DNA of 64,000 nt. Source: Arcuatula senhousia. Its lineage: Eukaryota > Mollusca > Bivalvia > Mytilida > Mytilidae. Below the pieces are notes generated by a model, which made no database searches, was not told the origin of the DNA, and saw only the letters and a list, made by a program, of their open reading frames with translations. The stretch is from contig OZ020303.1 of NCBI GenBank assembly GCA_963971305.1, forward strand, positions 46,736,106 to 46,800,105, written 5' to 3'. The position numbers and the translations under genes were made by a program. Shown here in pieces: positions 1 through 14,000 of the stretch; the stretch's first letter is position 1, and each line of letters starts with the position of its first letter.

Positions 1-431
1 ATCTGTGTATCCATACCATGTAACTTGTTCTGTTTATCTCCAACTGGGAATGGACCTGTAATAAAAATTATTGTTTAAGTCAGCTTATTGTTCATTCAGC
101 AGTTCACATTGGAGATTGCAGTTTGGTTGTTTTATGTGTGATATTTGTTTGTTATGTCTATCAATTTTGTCCTTGTTTTTTTTTTTCATATTTACGGCAT
201 TCATTTGCCCCTTTGGTACACCTTTGCTTTTTTCTTTTGTCTTATTATACATTTTGGTTTATAAGTACAGACAAATCTGAGAGAGTTCAGTCATAGTTTG
301 ATTTGTAATCTGTTCACATTGTTTGCAATATTTCAAACCACAAAATGTAATTCAGTGACAGAAGGGAGAAAAAATCATCAAGTTCTATTCCATTCTTTCA
401 AACATTAAGTGATTATTGGCATATTCTCTTA

Positions 432-680
432 AAAATCTGTCAAAGTAAAAAATAGCCAGATTTCATTAAACAGGAAGTAGATGAGCAACAGACCTGAAAT
501 TAAATCCCACCCTATGGGACCCCACCCTGATGCTGTATACTAAATATCTAGTGATTGTGAAAAGTAGTTGCTGGGCAAATTGTTACAAAAATCTCTTCCC
601 CATCCTCCCACAGCCTGACATTCACCATTTTATAACCTAGATTTTTCACTCCGTGAAATCTGGCCAAAAATCCAATCTGT
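432..680 (+). repeat. Interspersed repeat family F, copy 1
   Basis: About 240 bp shared with 2308-2520, 35680-35860, 47551-47765 and 49600-49837. Shared landmarks are a bicistronic-looking but non-coding run through AACAGGAAGTAG, GCAACAGACCTG, ACCCCACCCTGATGC and AAGTAGTTGCTG. No open reading frame is conserved between copies. No target-site duplication or terminal repeat was identified. It lies downstream of the last visible TRRAP exon, in an intron. Confidence 0.75.
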
Positions 681-1050
681 CTTATTTATTCATTCTTAAG
701 ACTAACCTGTCTGTTGAGATATAGATATCATGGTATAATGTCTAACCATACAGGCCATGAATGGCAGGGCAGTTTGTCTAAGCTCTTTTATAGCAGCAGC
801 AACTGTGGAAGAGAGCAAAATCTTTAAAAAATATTAATTCAAAATTAAAATGCATAACTTGGAGAACTTTAAAAGTATAAATCTGTAAGAATCTTGTAGA
901 AATTGTAGATAAAAGATGGTACTTTATGAAATCTATTCACACATAAAAAGTTCTCTTGGGGATAGAAATAGGGAACATTTGTTATAAGAGACAAAGGAAG
1001 AAAATATTTATGTTGCATGATGAATCTTGTCTTCTTTGCTTGTTTAAATA

Positions 1051-1342
1051 CCTGGCTTAACTAATCGATCAAACCGATCATGGATCAGGAATCGAACAGT
1101 TATTGAATACTAATCGATTGATGAGACCAACTAATCGAACACTAATCGATCAAACTCGGAGAGAGTTTGATCGATTAGTGTTCGATTAGTTGGTCTCATC
1201 AATCGATTAGTATTCAATAACTGTTCGATTCTCCAGAGTTTGATCGATTAGTGTTCGATTAGTTGGTCTCATCAATCGATTAGTATTCAATAACTGTTCG
1301 ATTACTGATCGTTGATCGGTTTGATCAATTAGTTAAGCCAGG
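1051..1342. mobile_element. Foldback (long inverted-repeat) element
   Basis: Arms of about 105 bp are nearly perfect inverted complements, beginning CCTGGCTTAACTAATCGATC at the left and ending with its complement at the right. Between them lies a partial third copy of about 75 bp in right-arm orientation (about 1160-1233). The arms are full of ATCGAT motifs. No coding sequence and no convincing target-site duplication were seen. A non-autonomous foldback/MITE is the likely class. Confidence 0.85.
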
Positions 1343-1373
1343 TTCAATAGTAAATAAAAGGTATTATATATAT

Positions 1374-1581
1374 TCTGTGGATTCATTTATTTTCGTGGGT
1401 ATCAATTTTCATGATTCTATGAAAGAGGACCAATTCGTGGATTCTTAAATTGAGGTTCTGATGACTGCAGCATACAAATCAATGTAAAATTTCATTTTGG
1501 TTGGGTGTAAAATTTCATAGGTCAAATCCATCTATGAAAACCACAAAATTGAAACCCCACAAATTATAATGAATCCACAGT
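1374..1581. mobile_element. MITE family H, copy 1 (CTGTGGATTCATT termini)
   Basis: Starts CTGTGGATTCATTTATTTTCG and ends with the complement AATGAATCCACAG. The interior has CGTGGGTATCAATTTTC and a complementary CCACAAAATTGAAACCCC. Related copies lie at 7974-8123, 42475-42669 and 46704-46897. It is non-coding. Confidence 0.8.
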
Positions 1582-1612
1582 ACAAGGTACATTTTCAATA
1601 TGCACTACTCAC

Positions 1613-1713
1613 CAAACATTCCCGTTAAAGCTTGCTCATGAACTTTCCTAGAATGTGAGTCTGGTGTTTTGTATAGAATACCAGTCTGTAAAGGAACATC
1701 CTTCTCTGTAAAA
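1613..1713 (-). CDS. TRRAP: TRRAP exon 26 (last visible)
   Basis: 101 nt encoding [20 protein letters not shown], then [12 protein letters not shown] plus one base. The donor is GTGAGT. No further exon was found between 1 and 1612; the next TRRAP segment is expected outside the window. Confidence 0.95.
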
Positions 1714-4700
1714 CTGGAATAAAATTTTAAATACATGTACATGAAAGCATATAGAAACCACTTTAAAAATGTATCAGAGTCCACAGGTATTGTTTTTTTT
1801 AATATTGTTACACACAATTGCTCAGTCGCTTGATAAATTCCCATCCATATGTAAAATTATTGATTCAAATATTGATTCAATAAGAACAATGTCCAGCAAT
1901 TATGAAAAGTCTTTACAAAAAAATCCAATTCTTTCATCTTTAAATTTATGAAAATTAAAACAGAGTACATGTATATCATATTATATAGACTTTAAAGTAT
2001 CTTGACACACCCCATGAGTATAAACAAATTACCTGGTATGAGTAAATATGTATGTCAATGTTTGTTTGTCATCCTCTAGATTCATGACGGAGACCAAGAA
2101 ACATTTGATGAGTTCCCATGCCTGGCGTCTTACAAAATTCTCTGTAGAACTACACTTCAGGGCTGTGAGAGCAGCATCTATTGCCTAAAATATTCACACA
2201 GAAAATAATACAAATGCATATTTGTTTTGTTTTGAAAAGTCCTAAACATGAAAAAATAATGCTTTTTTACTGGCCTTATTTTTCCAGTTCAATCTTTACA
2301 ATAGCATCTAAAAATGTGTCAATGTCAAAAATGGCCAGATTTCGTAAAACAGGAAGAAGACAGGCAACAGACCCACAATCAAATCCCACATTATGGGTGG
2401 GACCCCACCCTGATGCTGTATACTAACTATAAAGTGGCTGTGATAAGTAGTTGCTGAGAAAACTGTTAAGAACATTTCTTCCCCCCTCTGCTGCTGCTGC
2501 CACCTACTGCTCCAATGCATTGTACTTTTTCTACGGGTAAATTCTTAGGACTTGAAATGTCTTGAATGGAAATAACACTACAAGTGACCTGTTTTTTGTT
2601 CGCTTTGACTTTAAAGATAAGATGGTCAACAGATTTGAATATATACAAAATATTGGTTAAACCTTTAGAGATATTAAAGAGGGTCAACAGATTTGAGTTT
2701 ATAGAAACATTGTTTTAAATTTCTTACCTTTTCTACTGGTAAAGATATAGGTGTTTTAGAATCTTGGAAGTAGATAGTAATACATGGGCCAGCTGTTTCT
2801 TTATCGTTATACTGAAGCTGTAAATAAAATATAACTAGAAAAACTGTGAGCCGCAGCTCACAAATAAATACCCCCACCCCCCAAAAAATTAATCAGATAA
2901 AATTTAAAAATAGGAGATGCACATCTACATTATGTCACAAAGATTGTGTGTAAGTTTCATGAAAATCCATCAAGGGGTTTAGGAGGAGTTGCGGATAAGA
3001 GATGGGCACCCCCATGTAGTCGAATGGCTGAGTCCATGTTTTGCTATGGGAAACCCCAAAAATCATTCTGATCAAATTTTAAAATAGTTGGTGCGCATCT
3101 ACATTATGTCACAAAGATTGTGTGTAAGTTTCATGAAAATCCAATAAGGGGTTTAGGAGGAGTTGCGGATAAGAGATGGGTACCCCCATGTAGCCCAATG
3201 GCTAAGTCCATGTTTTGCTATGGGAAACCCCAAAAATCATTCTGATCAAATTTTAAAATAGTAGGTGCACATCTACATTATGTCACAAAGATTGTGTGTA
3301 AGTTTCATGAAAATCCATCAAGGGGTTTAGGAGCAGTTGCGGATAAGAGATGGGTACCCCCATGTAGCCGAATGGCTAAGTCCATGTTTTGCTATGGGAA
3401 ACCCCAAAAATCATTCTGATCAAATTTTAAAATAGTAGGTGAACATCTACATTATGTCACAAAGATTGTGTGTAAGTTTCATGAAAATCCATCAAAGGGT
3501 TTAGGAGCAGTTCCGGATAAGAGATGGGTACCCTGAAGTGTAACGGAAGGAAGGACAGACGGAAGGACGGACGGACACCCCTATCACTATATACCCCCCA
3601 CTTTTGAAGTGGGGGGTAGAAAAATGTTTGATTTAGACAATGTCAAAACATCAATGAATCATATGATTCCATATATAGTAACTTTAAAAAATATCTGACT
3701 ACTTCCAGATGTGTTAACCAAATTTAAGTTTCTTTGCTGTCTGTTATAGTTATTTTGGTAAAACTGTACAGAATTTTGACTCATTATGTTGCATTTTTGG
3801 CCATAAATTTAGTGGACTGTCAGCAAGCCTTCAAATGTGTAAAGGAATCCAATGATGTGTTTTGTGCTTTAGTGGCACTTTTAGCTAAGATGTGAATTAT
3901 TTCCCTGTGTATCTATCTACCATACATACCCTTTGTGGTTCTCTGAGCATCTTTCTATTTCCTCCACCAAACTTTCCTAGAACTCTGAAAGCTACATGAG
4001 CTATGTTATCCACTGGATTTCTAAGTGTCTTCCATAAAGCCTATAATGTAAATAACAAACATAACATTTGCAAAAAAAGACATAAAGTTAGTGAGTATGA
4101 GAGTGAATTGGTGTTTTATACCCTAGCACCACTATATAGGTTATACAAGGGCAATAAACATGAAGAGGATGATAAAATGAACATGAAATGATCATGAGAA
4201 ATATGGGGTGGGGATGGGAAACAAAGGATCGATAAATTTTAAAGACAACTTGAAAAGGAGAGAGGTAGGTAGGGGTGGAAAATTCAGCCTATGTGTTGTG
4301 CTACTTAGTCCACAAAGGGATTTTGTACATGCATGAAGCATGGCACTCTCAACACATGTTGTACAAATATGGTCTGCGGTCAGGGTTTCCAAATTATTAC
4401 CCTGACAACCCTTTGAGACTAGGGTCATCCTATCAGTCACCTAGGGCACACACTTGGTCACTTTGTGGTCTGAGTACAAAACCAATGTCAGAATCCAAAG
4501 ACCCTAAGTCCCCATTACAACAGGCTAGGCTCTGCTGCATGTGTATTTGTCACACAGGCCAAAACAGGATGACATAAAATTACATATACATTATCGAAGA
4601 TAAAGAGCACAACTGACTTTGATCTAATAAATCTGTTCTTCATTGACACAATTTTTTTTCTATGAAATACTTTTGGCTTTTTAATCGAGCTGAAAATTGT

Positions 4701-5046
4701 ATCTGTATTGTGTTTGTTTGTTTAAGTTTTATTAATTCCATTATTTAAGTCATATGCATCCAACCTTTAGAAATTTAATATCATGGAACAATTCCTTCAA
4801 AATGATTTTCCATACCTGCATAAGTTCAGCTCTTACTGGTTGGATATGGTCATACAAAAAATCTGGTTGCAGATTGTCTACACACAACTCCAATGTCCTT
4901 AGACCCTGGAATACAAAAATAGTAGGCTTTAAGAAAATGATATCACAAAGACAAAAAAATAGAACTTCTGAGAATTGACTTTAGGAGTGTTATATTTTAC
5001 AAGAGATGGTCCTAGATTATTCACCAAATAGGACCATTACAATTTT

Positions 5047-5077
<31 letters not shown>

Positions 5078-8000
5078 AGAATACCTCACTATATTTTAAT
5101 TTACATTCATGGGTAAGGGGGGATTGTTATCCGCGCATTGCTGATACTAAGGTATCCATCAACATTGGTAGATAGGGCAACAGAAAGCTAAGACTGGTGG
5201 ACAAAAGAATTCCCCACTGTATTAATATTTACATACCTGGCTAACAAGAGTCTGTGATCCATTCAATGCTGATACTAAAGGGTCCATCAACATTGGCAAA
5301 TAAGGCAACAGAGAGCTAAGGCGGACAGGGACAGTCAAACACAGCTCCACGAACAAGTCTTTCATGTGCTGGCGATGTAAACCACTCTGTAAGCTATTCA
5401 AACCTGGAAAGATAACATAAATACATTAAAAAAATAAAGGTATGTCAACTAAACTTTTAACTATGGAAGCATAATCTTTGGGAAAACAGCTTTATTGCAA
5501 AATGTTATCTCTGCTACAAAATTGATGAAAATCAATAAGTATTTAGATGTGCATAGTGTGAACAAATGAAATAAAACCCAAATATTATGTGTCTTGGTAC
5601 AAACTGTTTTCAAAACATGCTACTGACAAATACAGAAATGACCATCAGTGTAAAGACGATGCTTATCCAAGATTGAAGATTGATTGATTTTCAAAAAAAA
5701 TAATATTATTAGAAATGGATAAAATAAAATAAAACACATACATGAAAACTTTTAAAAAAAATGAAAGACAGATTTCTAATCCTTAAATATATTTCACTAA
5801 CTTTGCTTTCGTTTACCTTGAAGTAAGTTAGGCAGCAAGGGAAGGAACTCTTGGTATAGTAAATCATGACTTCCTCCTCCTATTGACCTGAATAATGCCC
5901 TCAATAACAGGAAGTAGTTGTATGGCTCCTTAGCACTCATGGCTAACTCCATTGATCTGTTCACTATCACATGTAGATGTGGCTACAAAATAAATATGCA
6001 AATTAGAAAGAAAAGGGATTCCAAAATTAGCAAAGATTTCCAAGGAACATATTATCTAATAACTTTGAAAATGTTTCTTTACCCTCATTTCACTTGTTTG
6101 TCATGTTTAGTAGATAGTATTAGCCAAAAAAACTTTGGTTTCAATTGGTTCTAAACATTTTAAACATCTTTTTTTTGAATTTATGATTTCCTATGTTTGG
6201 GTTCTAGTGCTGCTGATGAGCAATAAATTTCGGAAATGGCCATACTAATCATAAAAATTGATTGCAGTTGGAGTTAACATACCTGGGTATGTGTTACAGT
6301 CTCATGTTCATTTACTCCATATCCTTTCATAAATTATTGTTTAGATTTTTGGGGTGTTTTTTTGTTTTTGTTGTTTTTTTTTTTATTTCTATGAATCGTT
6401 TTCTAATTGTGTGTCACAAATATTCTTTCTATTTTGAATTTCATTTGAATTAATTCAAACATAATATTTCAATGCCAAGTATATCATACCTTTAGCATTT
6501 GCTCATTTTCTGCTGCAAACAATGACACAGAACCGAAAACCAGTTTAAACAGCTTCAAGTACAGATTGGATCTATCCATGTTGGCTGAAATAAACAATAA
6601 AGGTAAAGAAAAGTCTTATCACACAGAAAATTAACCAAACATAAAAAGAATTAACAAATAGTTCAAAAGAATTTTATAACAACAAAACATTAGGTTCTGA
6701 GAAAGTGTTACAAAGTTCTATAAATACACAATAGTCATTGCATACATGTACCTCATGAATGTAAAGAGTTCCTGTGACATAGAAACCCCTCCTAGGTCTC
6801 AAACAGGAATTAAGAGTTCTGAAAGGTTTGAAAGTTGCTCAGAATAAACAGGTTGTCATACTGAACCACCCTACAAAGTTTCAAATCATTCTCATGTTCA
6901 GTTTTTGAGAAAAAATTCACATAGATTTTCACATCAGCCAAGTCCTGAACATTAAGTAGAAGCCCAACAGGTCTGAAAGTTGCTTAAGATGTAAAGTTTG
7001 TGATACTGTACCATCCTGTCAAATTTCAAATCATTCTTGTAAACAGTTTCTGAGAAAAGCTCGACAGAAATTCATTCTGGCAGACAGACAGACAGACAGA
7101 CAGACGTGTAGACCATTGGACATGAATAAAACTAAATGGCCCCTGACATGTCATCACATGGGCATAAAAATTGTTTACGTTAGATACTGAACTAACATTT
7201 TTAAAACTCATATTAAGCATTTATCATAAGCTAGGGTTGTATTACCAGAAAACTTTTGTTTGCACTTACATCCCATCTCTTCCAGTCTGGCCAATAAATA
7301 GTCCACAAGTATGGTGGCAAATGTAGGGGATGTTGTAGGATTGGCAAGGAATGAATTGGCAACAATCTAAAATGTAAATTAAGAAATAAACATACATTAG
7401 TAAAAATGCAATAAACCAGACATTTTGAAATGTGGTGGACCTGTCTATTTGTCCAGCAGAATTTGCTGAGATCCAGCATTTTTTTTTTTACAAATTATAC
7501 TCAGATCAATAGGCAAAACTGAATTTATTTTAATATACCTTGAGGTCGGGCAAAACTAAAACATCTTTCAAAACCTCTGATAAACACAGTAATAATGCAA
7601 ATTATTTTAAAGAGTTTTAAGAGTTTTTCCACAATTACATTCATCAAAACTATGAATTGGAAGTTGTTGAAATGTTTCTAACCCCTATGGCCTTATATTG
7701 AAGCAAAATTATCTGAAATTTCTATACACATAGTAGAAATACATATGCAATACCTGTAAAGCATAGTTGTTATGAATTCTATCTACCATATACTGAAAAT
7801 AGAAAAGCAAATACATTTATTTTGTTAATTATCTAGTTATATTTTACATGTTTTAAGTCTTCAAGAGTATAATAAATGGTTAAAAGGGGCATATTTATCT
7901 GATTCAAATGGGACAAGTCCATTAAAATTTGTCAGAACATAGGTTTTTAAAACATAGATACACTTTAACTTATACTGTGGTTTAATTATTATTCATGGGG

Positions 8001-10982
8001 TAACAATTTCGGGGTTTTTGTGGGTGGAAATGCCCCACAAAATTCAATCCCCCTTAAAAGAAAATTTAACCTGGATCTGTATGCTGCAGACTTCAGAACC
8101 ATGAAATTAAAACAATCCACAGTTATCAAAGTTACTAAAACATGAAAATCAAAAGAGTAGTAAATAGAATGTCATTCAACAATTTACTTACATATGATAA
8201 CATATCAAACCTGGTCAACACTGTAGTTTTTCATAAAATTATTGTCACAGTAAGGAATAGATAACTGTTACCATGGTTACACAACATCTCAACACTGAAG
8301 TTTCTAAATAAATTTTTTGTCAGAGTAAGGAGTAGATAACTGTTACCATGATTACACAATGTCTGTTCTTACCTCTACTGTTGTAGAAAATATCTCTTTG
8401 AATGTCAAAGTATGCATCATGTTAAACTGCAATTAAAAAGAAATACAATTAAGTTTCTGATATCTAATAAAAAAATAAGCATATTCGGTTTTTCATCTTA
8501 TTAAGGTAATTCACACTTCTGATTCTAGTTTCAAAACCTTTCCATCAATCATATTTTATTTCTTAATGAGAAAAAACTTTTCACGAAAAATGCATCTACA
8601 GTTTTAGAAAACAAGAGGCTCCCAAGAGCCTGATCAGGCCTCTACAATAACATTTTTTTCAACTTGTCCCTTTGGACAAGTGCTTTCTGGAATCAACTTG
8701 TCCGGATGGATTTGACACTTGTCCGACATTTCTTATATATGTATAAAATATAAAGGTGTCAGTAGGAAACAATCTTTTAAGAGCTGTTTTATTCAGTAGA
8801 TTTTTTTTTACATGTATACATTGTAAATCCAAAACTAAAAATGACCATAGACACACACAAAAAAAAAACATACTGCTTTTGAAATAATTTGAAAGTGGCA
8901 TGAAAGCACATTTATCTGTCAGCCAGGATATCAGATATTAATTGTCATCATATGATAAGATTTAGTCAAGACCAATTGTGAAGGGAGAAAAAGCGATAAC
9001 AATTCATGAAAGGTAACAGGAAGGGTCAGGTAGACTCACAGGCACATGTGTTGCAGTTTCTTTGAATGTGGAGAAAAAATTGAAAGTAACTAGTAAATGA
9101 ATATTAACTGGATTTACCCCTCAAACTCAAAATTTCAACAAAGTTCAATGCATTAATTTTGCCTGGCCTGACATCATTTAAATTCCCAAAGTTTAACAGA
9201 AGTTGAATATTTATTAACAACTTTTAACATTGATCAGTTGATTATAGCCATCTAATTAGCAGCATGCTTACATGTATGTCATTTATTGCTATCTCTGAAA
9301 CCCATTTTTTATTTCTTTTTGGTTCCAGTTGTAAATCTAAATCTTGTCAGATACTTTTATATATAAGAATCTCAAATTTGTTTTACAGTAACTCCATTAG
9401 TATTAAGAAAATCATAAAAATCCCATTTATGTGATTCAGAATCCATATGGACACCACAACAATCTATGAAAAGAATGCCCAGATTCACTCCCTACCTCAT
9501 GATAAAGTCCTCATTAAGAGGGTGCTCCTGACATAGGAGAAAATTACTGGCAACCATACATACATACAGTGCGTCTCATTCCCCGGTATTTATTTCCCCC
9601 TTTAAAGTGAGATCGAAAATAAAATTAAATTGTCATCATGATTTTAATGTTTACTGATAATTCTCATTATCATAGCATGGATTTCAAATTTATAAATGAA
9701 GGTTTCCAATTGATATTTTAAATAATGCATTCTGTCAGGATTTTTTTACTTGTCCCATCGGACAAGTGCCAAGTCAAAGTTGCTTGTCCGCCGAGATTTT
9801 CAGCTTGTCCCGGACAATCGGACAAACGTTATTGTCGAGCCCTGCTGATACAATTAAGTTTCTGATATCTAAGAAAAAAATAAGCATATTCGTTTTTTCA
9901 TCTTATTAAGGTAATTCACACTTCTGATTCTAGTTTCAAAACCTTTCCATCAATCATATTTTATTTTTTAATGAGAAAAAACTTTTCACGAAAAATGCAT
10001 CTACAGTTTTAGAAAACAAGAGGCTCCCAAGAGCCTGAATCGCTCACCTGAACTACACAGATACATATATTTGTAGATATTATTGTGCTTAACCATATGC
10101 GATTTAAATTTATGAAATATCTTGGTTAGTTTTCAAGATATTGGGCTTAATAAGTGCAAATTTGGCAAAAATTAGGAAAAAGAACAATAACTCCCACATC
10201 AGCAGTCAGATCTTTTCCGAAATTTCAGGACCGGTAGATCTTAATATGCTATTCACTTTTGATTCTTGCACAATTTTGATATCTGAAACAAGTTTTGAGT
10301 TATTAGCAAAACAAGAGTTAACACTAAAGTATGTCTCGCCTGCCGGCACCATCAGAAACAATTATTCTTTCTTACTTCCACTATATTTTGAATTTACATG
10401 GATTTTCAGTTTCTGAGATCAAAAGATGTTTATAGAACTTAAACATTGCAAATATATGCAATAAAAATAATCAAAGTCACTCAACCGGAAAATCAAGGTC
10501 AAGGTCAAAAGATGGGGATGCAACTGTGCTAAGCTACTACTGGGGAATATGCATACTAAGTTTCATCAACCTAGGACCTATAGTGTTTGAGATATGGAGG
10601 TGCTCGCAAAACTTTTCCATTGCTATTATATGTATTGAAAATTGTCAAAGTCACTCAACCGAAAAATCAAGGTCAAGGTCAAAAGATGGGGATGCAACTG
10701 TGCTAAGCTACTACTGAGGCATATGCATACCAAGTTTCATCAACCTAGGACCTATAGTTCTTGAGATATGGAGGTGCTCGCAAAACTTTTTCATTGCTAT
10801 TATATGTATTGAAAATTGTCAAAGTCACTCAACCGGAAAATCAAGGTCAAGGTCAAAAGATGGGGATGCAACTGTGCTAAGCTACTACTGGGGCATATGC
10901 ATACCAAGTTTCATCAACCCAGGACCAATAGTTCTTGAGATATGGAGGTGCTCATAAAACTTTTTCAAAAAGTTAACGCCGC

Positions 10983-11013
<31 letters not shown>

Positions 11014-14000
11014 GGTAAAGTAACACCTATGTCCCGCTCTGCTTCGCAGGCGAGACAAAAATGAAATTTGCCCCTATGTTCTATTTTTAGCCATGCTGGC
11101 CATGTTTTTTTAAGAATCAAAAATCTGAACGATAGAGTTGTAGCATATAAGCTATCAAACAGTGTGCCATGTTAAGATGCAGTTGGTCTTACCGTTTCAG
11201 ACAAGTCAGGGGAAAAGTAATGAACAATGGTAAATATAACTCCTAAAAGAAATGGTTCTACAGCTTTGACCTAATTATATGATTTGTAGATCTTGATGTG
11301 CTTAATCATATGCAATTTGAATTTTTGAAATATCTTGTATAGTTTTCAAGATATAGGGCTAAATAAGTGAAAAATTTTGAAAAAAAATCCAGAAAAAGGG
11401 CAATAACTCCTATGTCGTTTGTTGGATCTTCTTGAAAATTTCAGAGCAGGTAGATCTTGAGATGCTAATCACTTTTGTCTCCCATCAGAATTTTGATAAC
11501 TGTTACCGTTTTTGAGTTGTTTGCAAAAAACTGTAATTTGACCCCTATGTTCTATTTTAAGCCATGGAGGCCATATCTTTTGACGAATCAAAAATCTGAA
11601 CGATAGAATTGTAGCATTAATGCTATTAAACAACTGTGCCAAGTTTGGTTGAAGTTGGATGTATGGTGTCAGACAAGTTAATCTTTGAAATTCAGGGTAA
11701 AAGTAATGAAAAATGGTAAAATTTGATGCTTTAAGGGCCATAACTCCTAAAAGAAATGGTTCTACAGCTTTGACCTAATTACATGAATTGTAGATCTTGA
11801 TGTGCTTAATCATATGCAATTTGAATTTTAAAAATATCTTGTATAGTTCCCAAGATATAGGGCTAAATAAGTGCAAAATTTTGAAAAAATCCAGAAAAAG
11901 GGCAATAACTCCTACATCGGTTGTTGGATCTTCTTGAAAATTTCTGGGCAGGTAGATCTTGAGGTGCTGATCACTTTTACCATATGCCAGAATTTTGATA
12001 TCTGTTACCGTTTTTGAGTTATTTGCAAAAAACTGCAATTTACCCCTATGTTCTATTTTTAGCCATGGTGGCCATGTTTTTCAACGAATAAAAAATCTGC
12101 ACGCTAGTTTTATACTACCTATGCTAATTAACAACTGTGCAAAATTTAAAAGCCATTGGACTTATGGTGTTAGAGGAGTTAACGTTTGAAAAATGTTAAC
12201 GACGACGGACGACGGACGACGACGGACGCCAAGTGATGGCAATAGCTCACATGGACCTTCGGTCCAGGTGAGCTAAAAACAAGAAATCAGTGAGCCAATG
12301 GTCACTAGTGATACTCCTGCTTTCACAACTATGCCTTGTGTTAAATATATGGCTAAAGGGTGGGGATCTCAATGGATTTCAAGATATTAAGTATTTTGCC
12401 ATTTAAGGGGGTGGGGCATGACCCCCGCAAAACCCTTCTATGGTACCAAGTGATCTGTTTTACCATTAGGACTAAGAATATATATGATTATAGGGTGAGG
12501 ATCTCAATGGTTTTCAAAATATTAAGTATTTTGTCATTTGAGCGGGGTGGGGCATGACCCCCTCAGACCCCTCTCAGGTACCAAATGAATTGTCTTACCG
12601 TAAGGACTAAGAATATATATGGTTATAGGGTGGGGATACCAATGGTTTTTGAGATATTAAAAAAAGAATTTTTTTTAGATATATGGAGGGGCATGGCACG
12701 GCTCCTGTGGGCCCTTCACTTAAAAAATGCTTAGGACCCACAACTCATACGGTTCTATCATTGTGCAAAATTTGAACAAAATCTGTAAAGTATAACATGT
12801 ATAAAGTAAAAAAGTACAAAAAGCGGGATGGAAAGTGGGACGGAACCTCAGAACTTCGGACACAGGCAAAACAGTATACCCCCTTCTTCATTAAACCAGT
12901 GTATATTAAGTTGATTTAATTTGTTATGCTGTAAAAATATTATAAAAGAGTGTGTACTTACAACTCCAGCAAAATGTTCCAGAACTTCTTTTTCCTCTTT
13001 TGTTCTTACAGTCTGCACCCTAAAAATAGAAATGAATATGCATGAAGTCCTAGATGCATCACACATTTTCCATCACTATAAATGCTTAGAACTAACCCTA
13101 TAAATACTTATTTTTGTTATTCTGATCACACTGGTAAAGGTTTCCTAATCACGACCCGTTCTTTAGAAATATGTTTTTAGTATGAATCAATAACCCGCAG
13201 AGGAAACTGCACAAGTCAAATCTATTTTCAAAATTGCATTGAAAAAGTTTTCTGTTTTAGTACTAAAATGAAGCTAGTGACTCCAACTTTGTTTTATATG
13301 TTCTTACATAAGTTCTTGAAAAAGACCAGTTGATATCTCACAACTGATAGAATTTTTTTAAAAGTTTTTTGTGATTGGAGCAAACAAAAAAACCAAGATA
13401 ACCAACGATTCTATTACAAGTAATAACTCAACACTGGTTTTCAAAAAGCATATGTAAGTTCTATTTTATCCCAAAAAGTTTTGACAGAATAAACTTTAAG
13501 ATAGCTTTATTCCCAACAACCAATATTGTAAAATAGCACTGCAAGTCAGTACTTCTTATTACTTACACAGCCGGTCTGATCACTGCTTGTCCATTTGGAG
13601 ATACATTAATTGTATAAATGTCTAAGGCCTGCAAGGCATACTTCACAAGTCTGATATAAACTAGGGTTTCCTTTGGTAGAAACTGTTTTGCTGGTATAGC
13701 ATTACTATCTGAAAAAGCAATATTCCTATATTAAAACATACTCCAAAAACTCTTGTGTGGTCATCATTCATATTGTAGCCTGTCAACTGAGAACCTATTC
13801 AAATTCACTTGTTTATCTCATTCACTGTAAAACAAACCAATGTGACTCCTAAAGCTTCACACATATTTATTGGAATAGCATATATTTTGCTCTGATGTAA
13901 TTCCCTTGTTTATGATTAATAATAATACAAAATTTCATTTAAATCTGAAATGGTTTTCAGAGAAATCAGATTTAACACAAAGATGAATCTGAGTCGTGAC

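Noticed and set aside
71..280. 69-codon plus-strand frame rich in Phe/Leu
   Set aside because: Low-complexity T-rich DNA with no conserved context; probably chance.
1..1600. A further TRRAP exon downstream of exon 26
   Set aside because: No stretch with the expected continuation of the HEAT region flanked by splice sites was found in either register; the region holds repeats instead.
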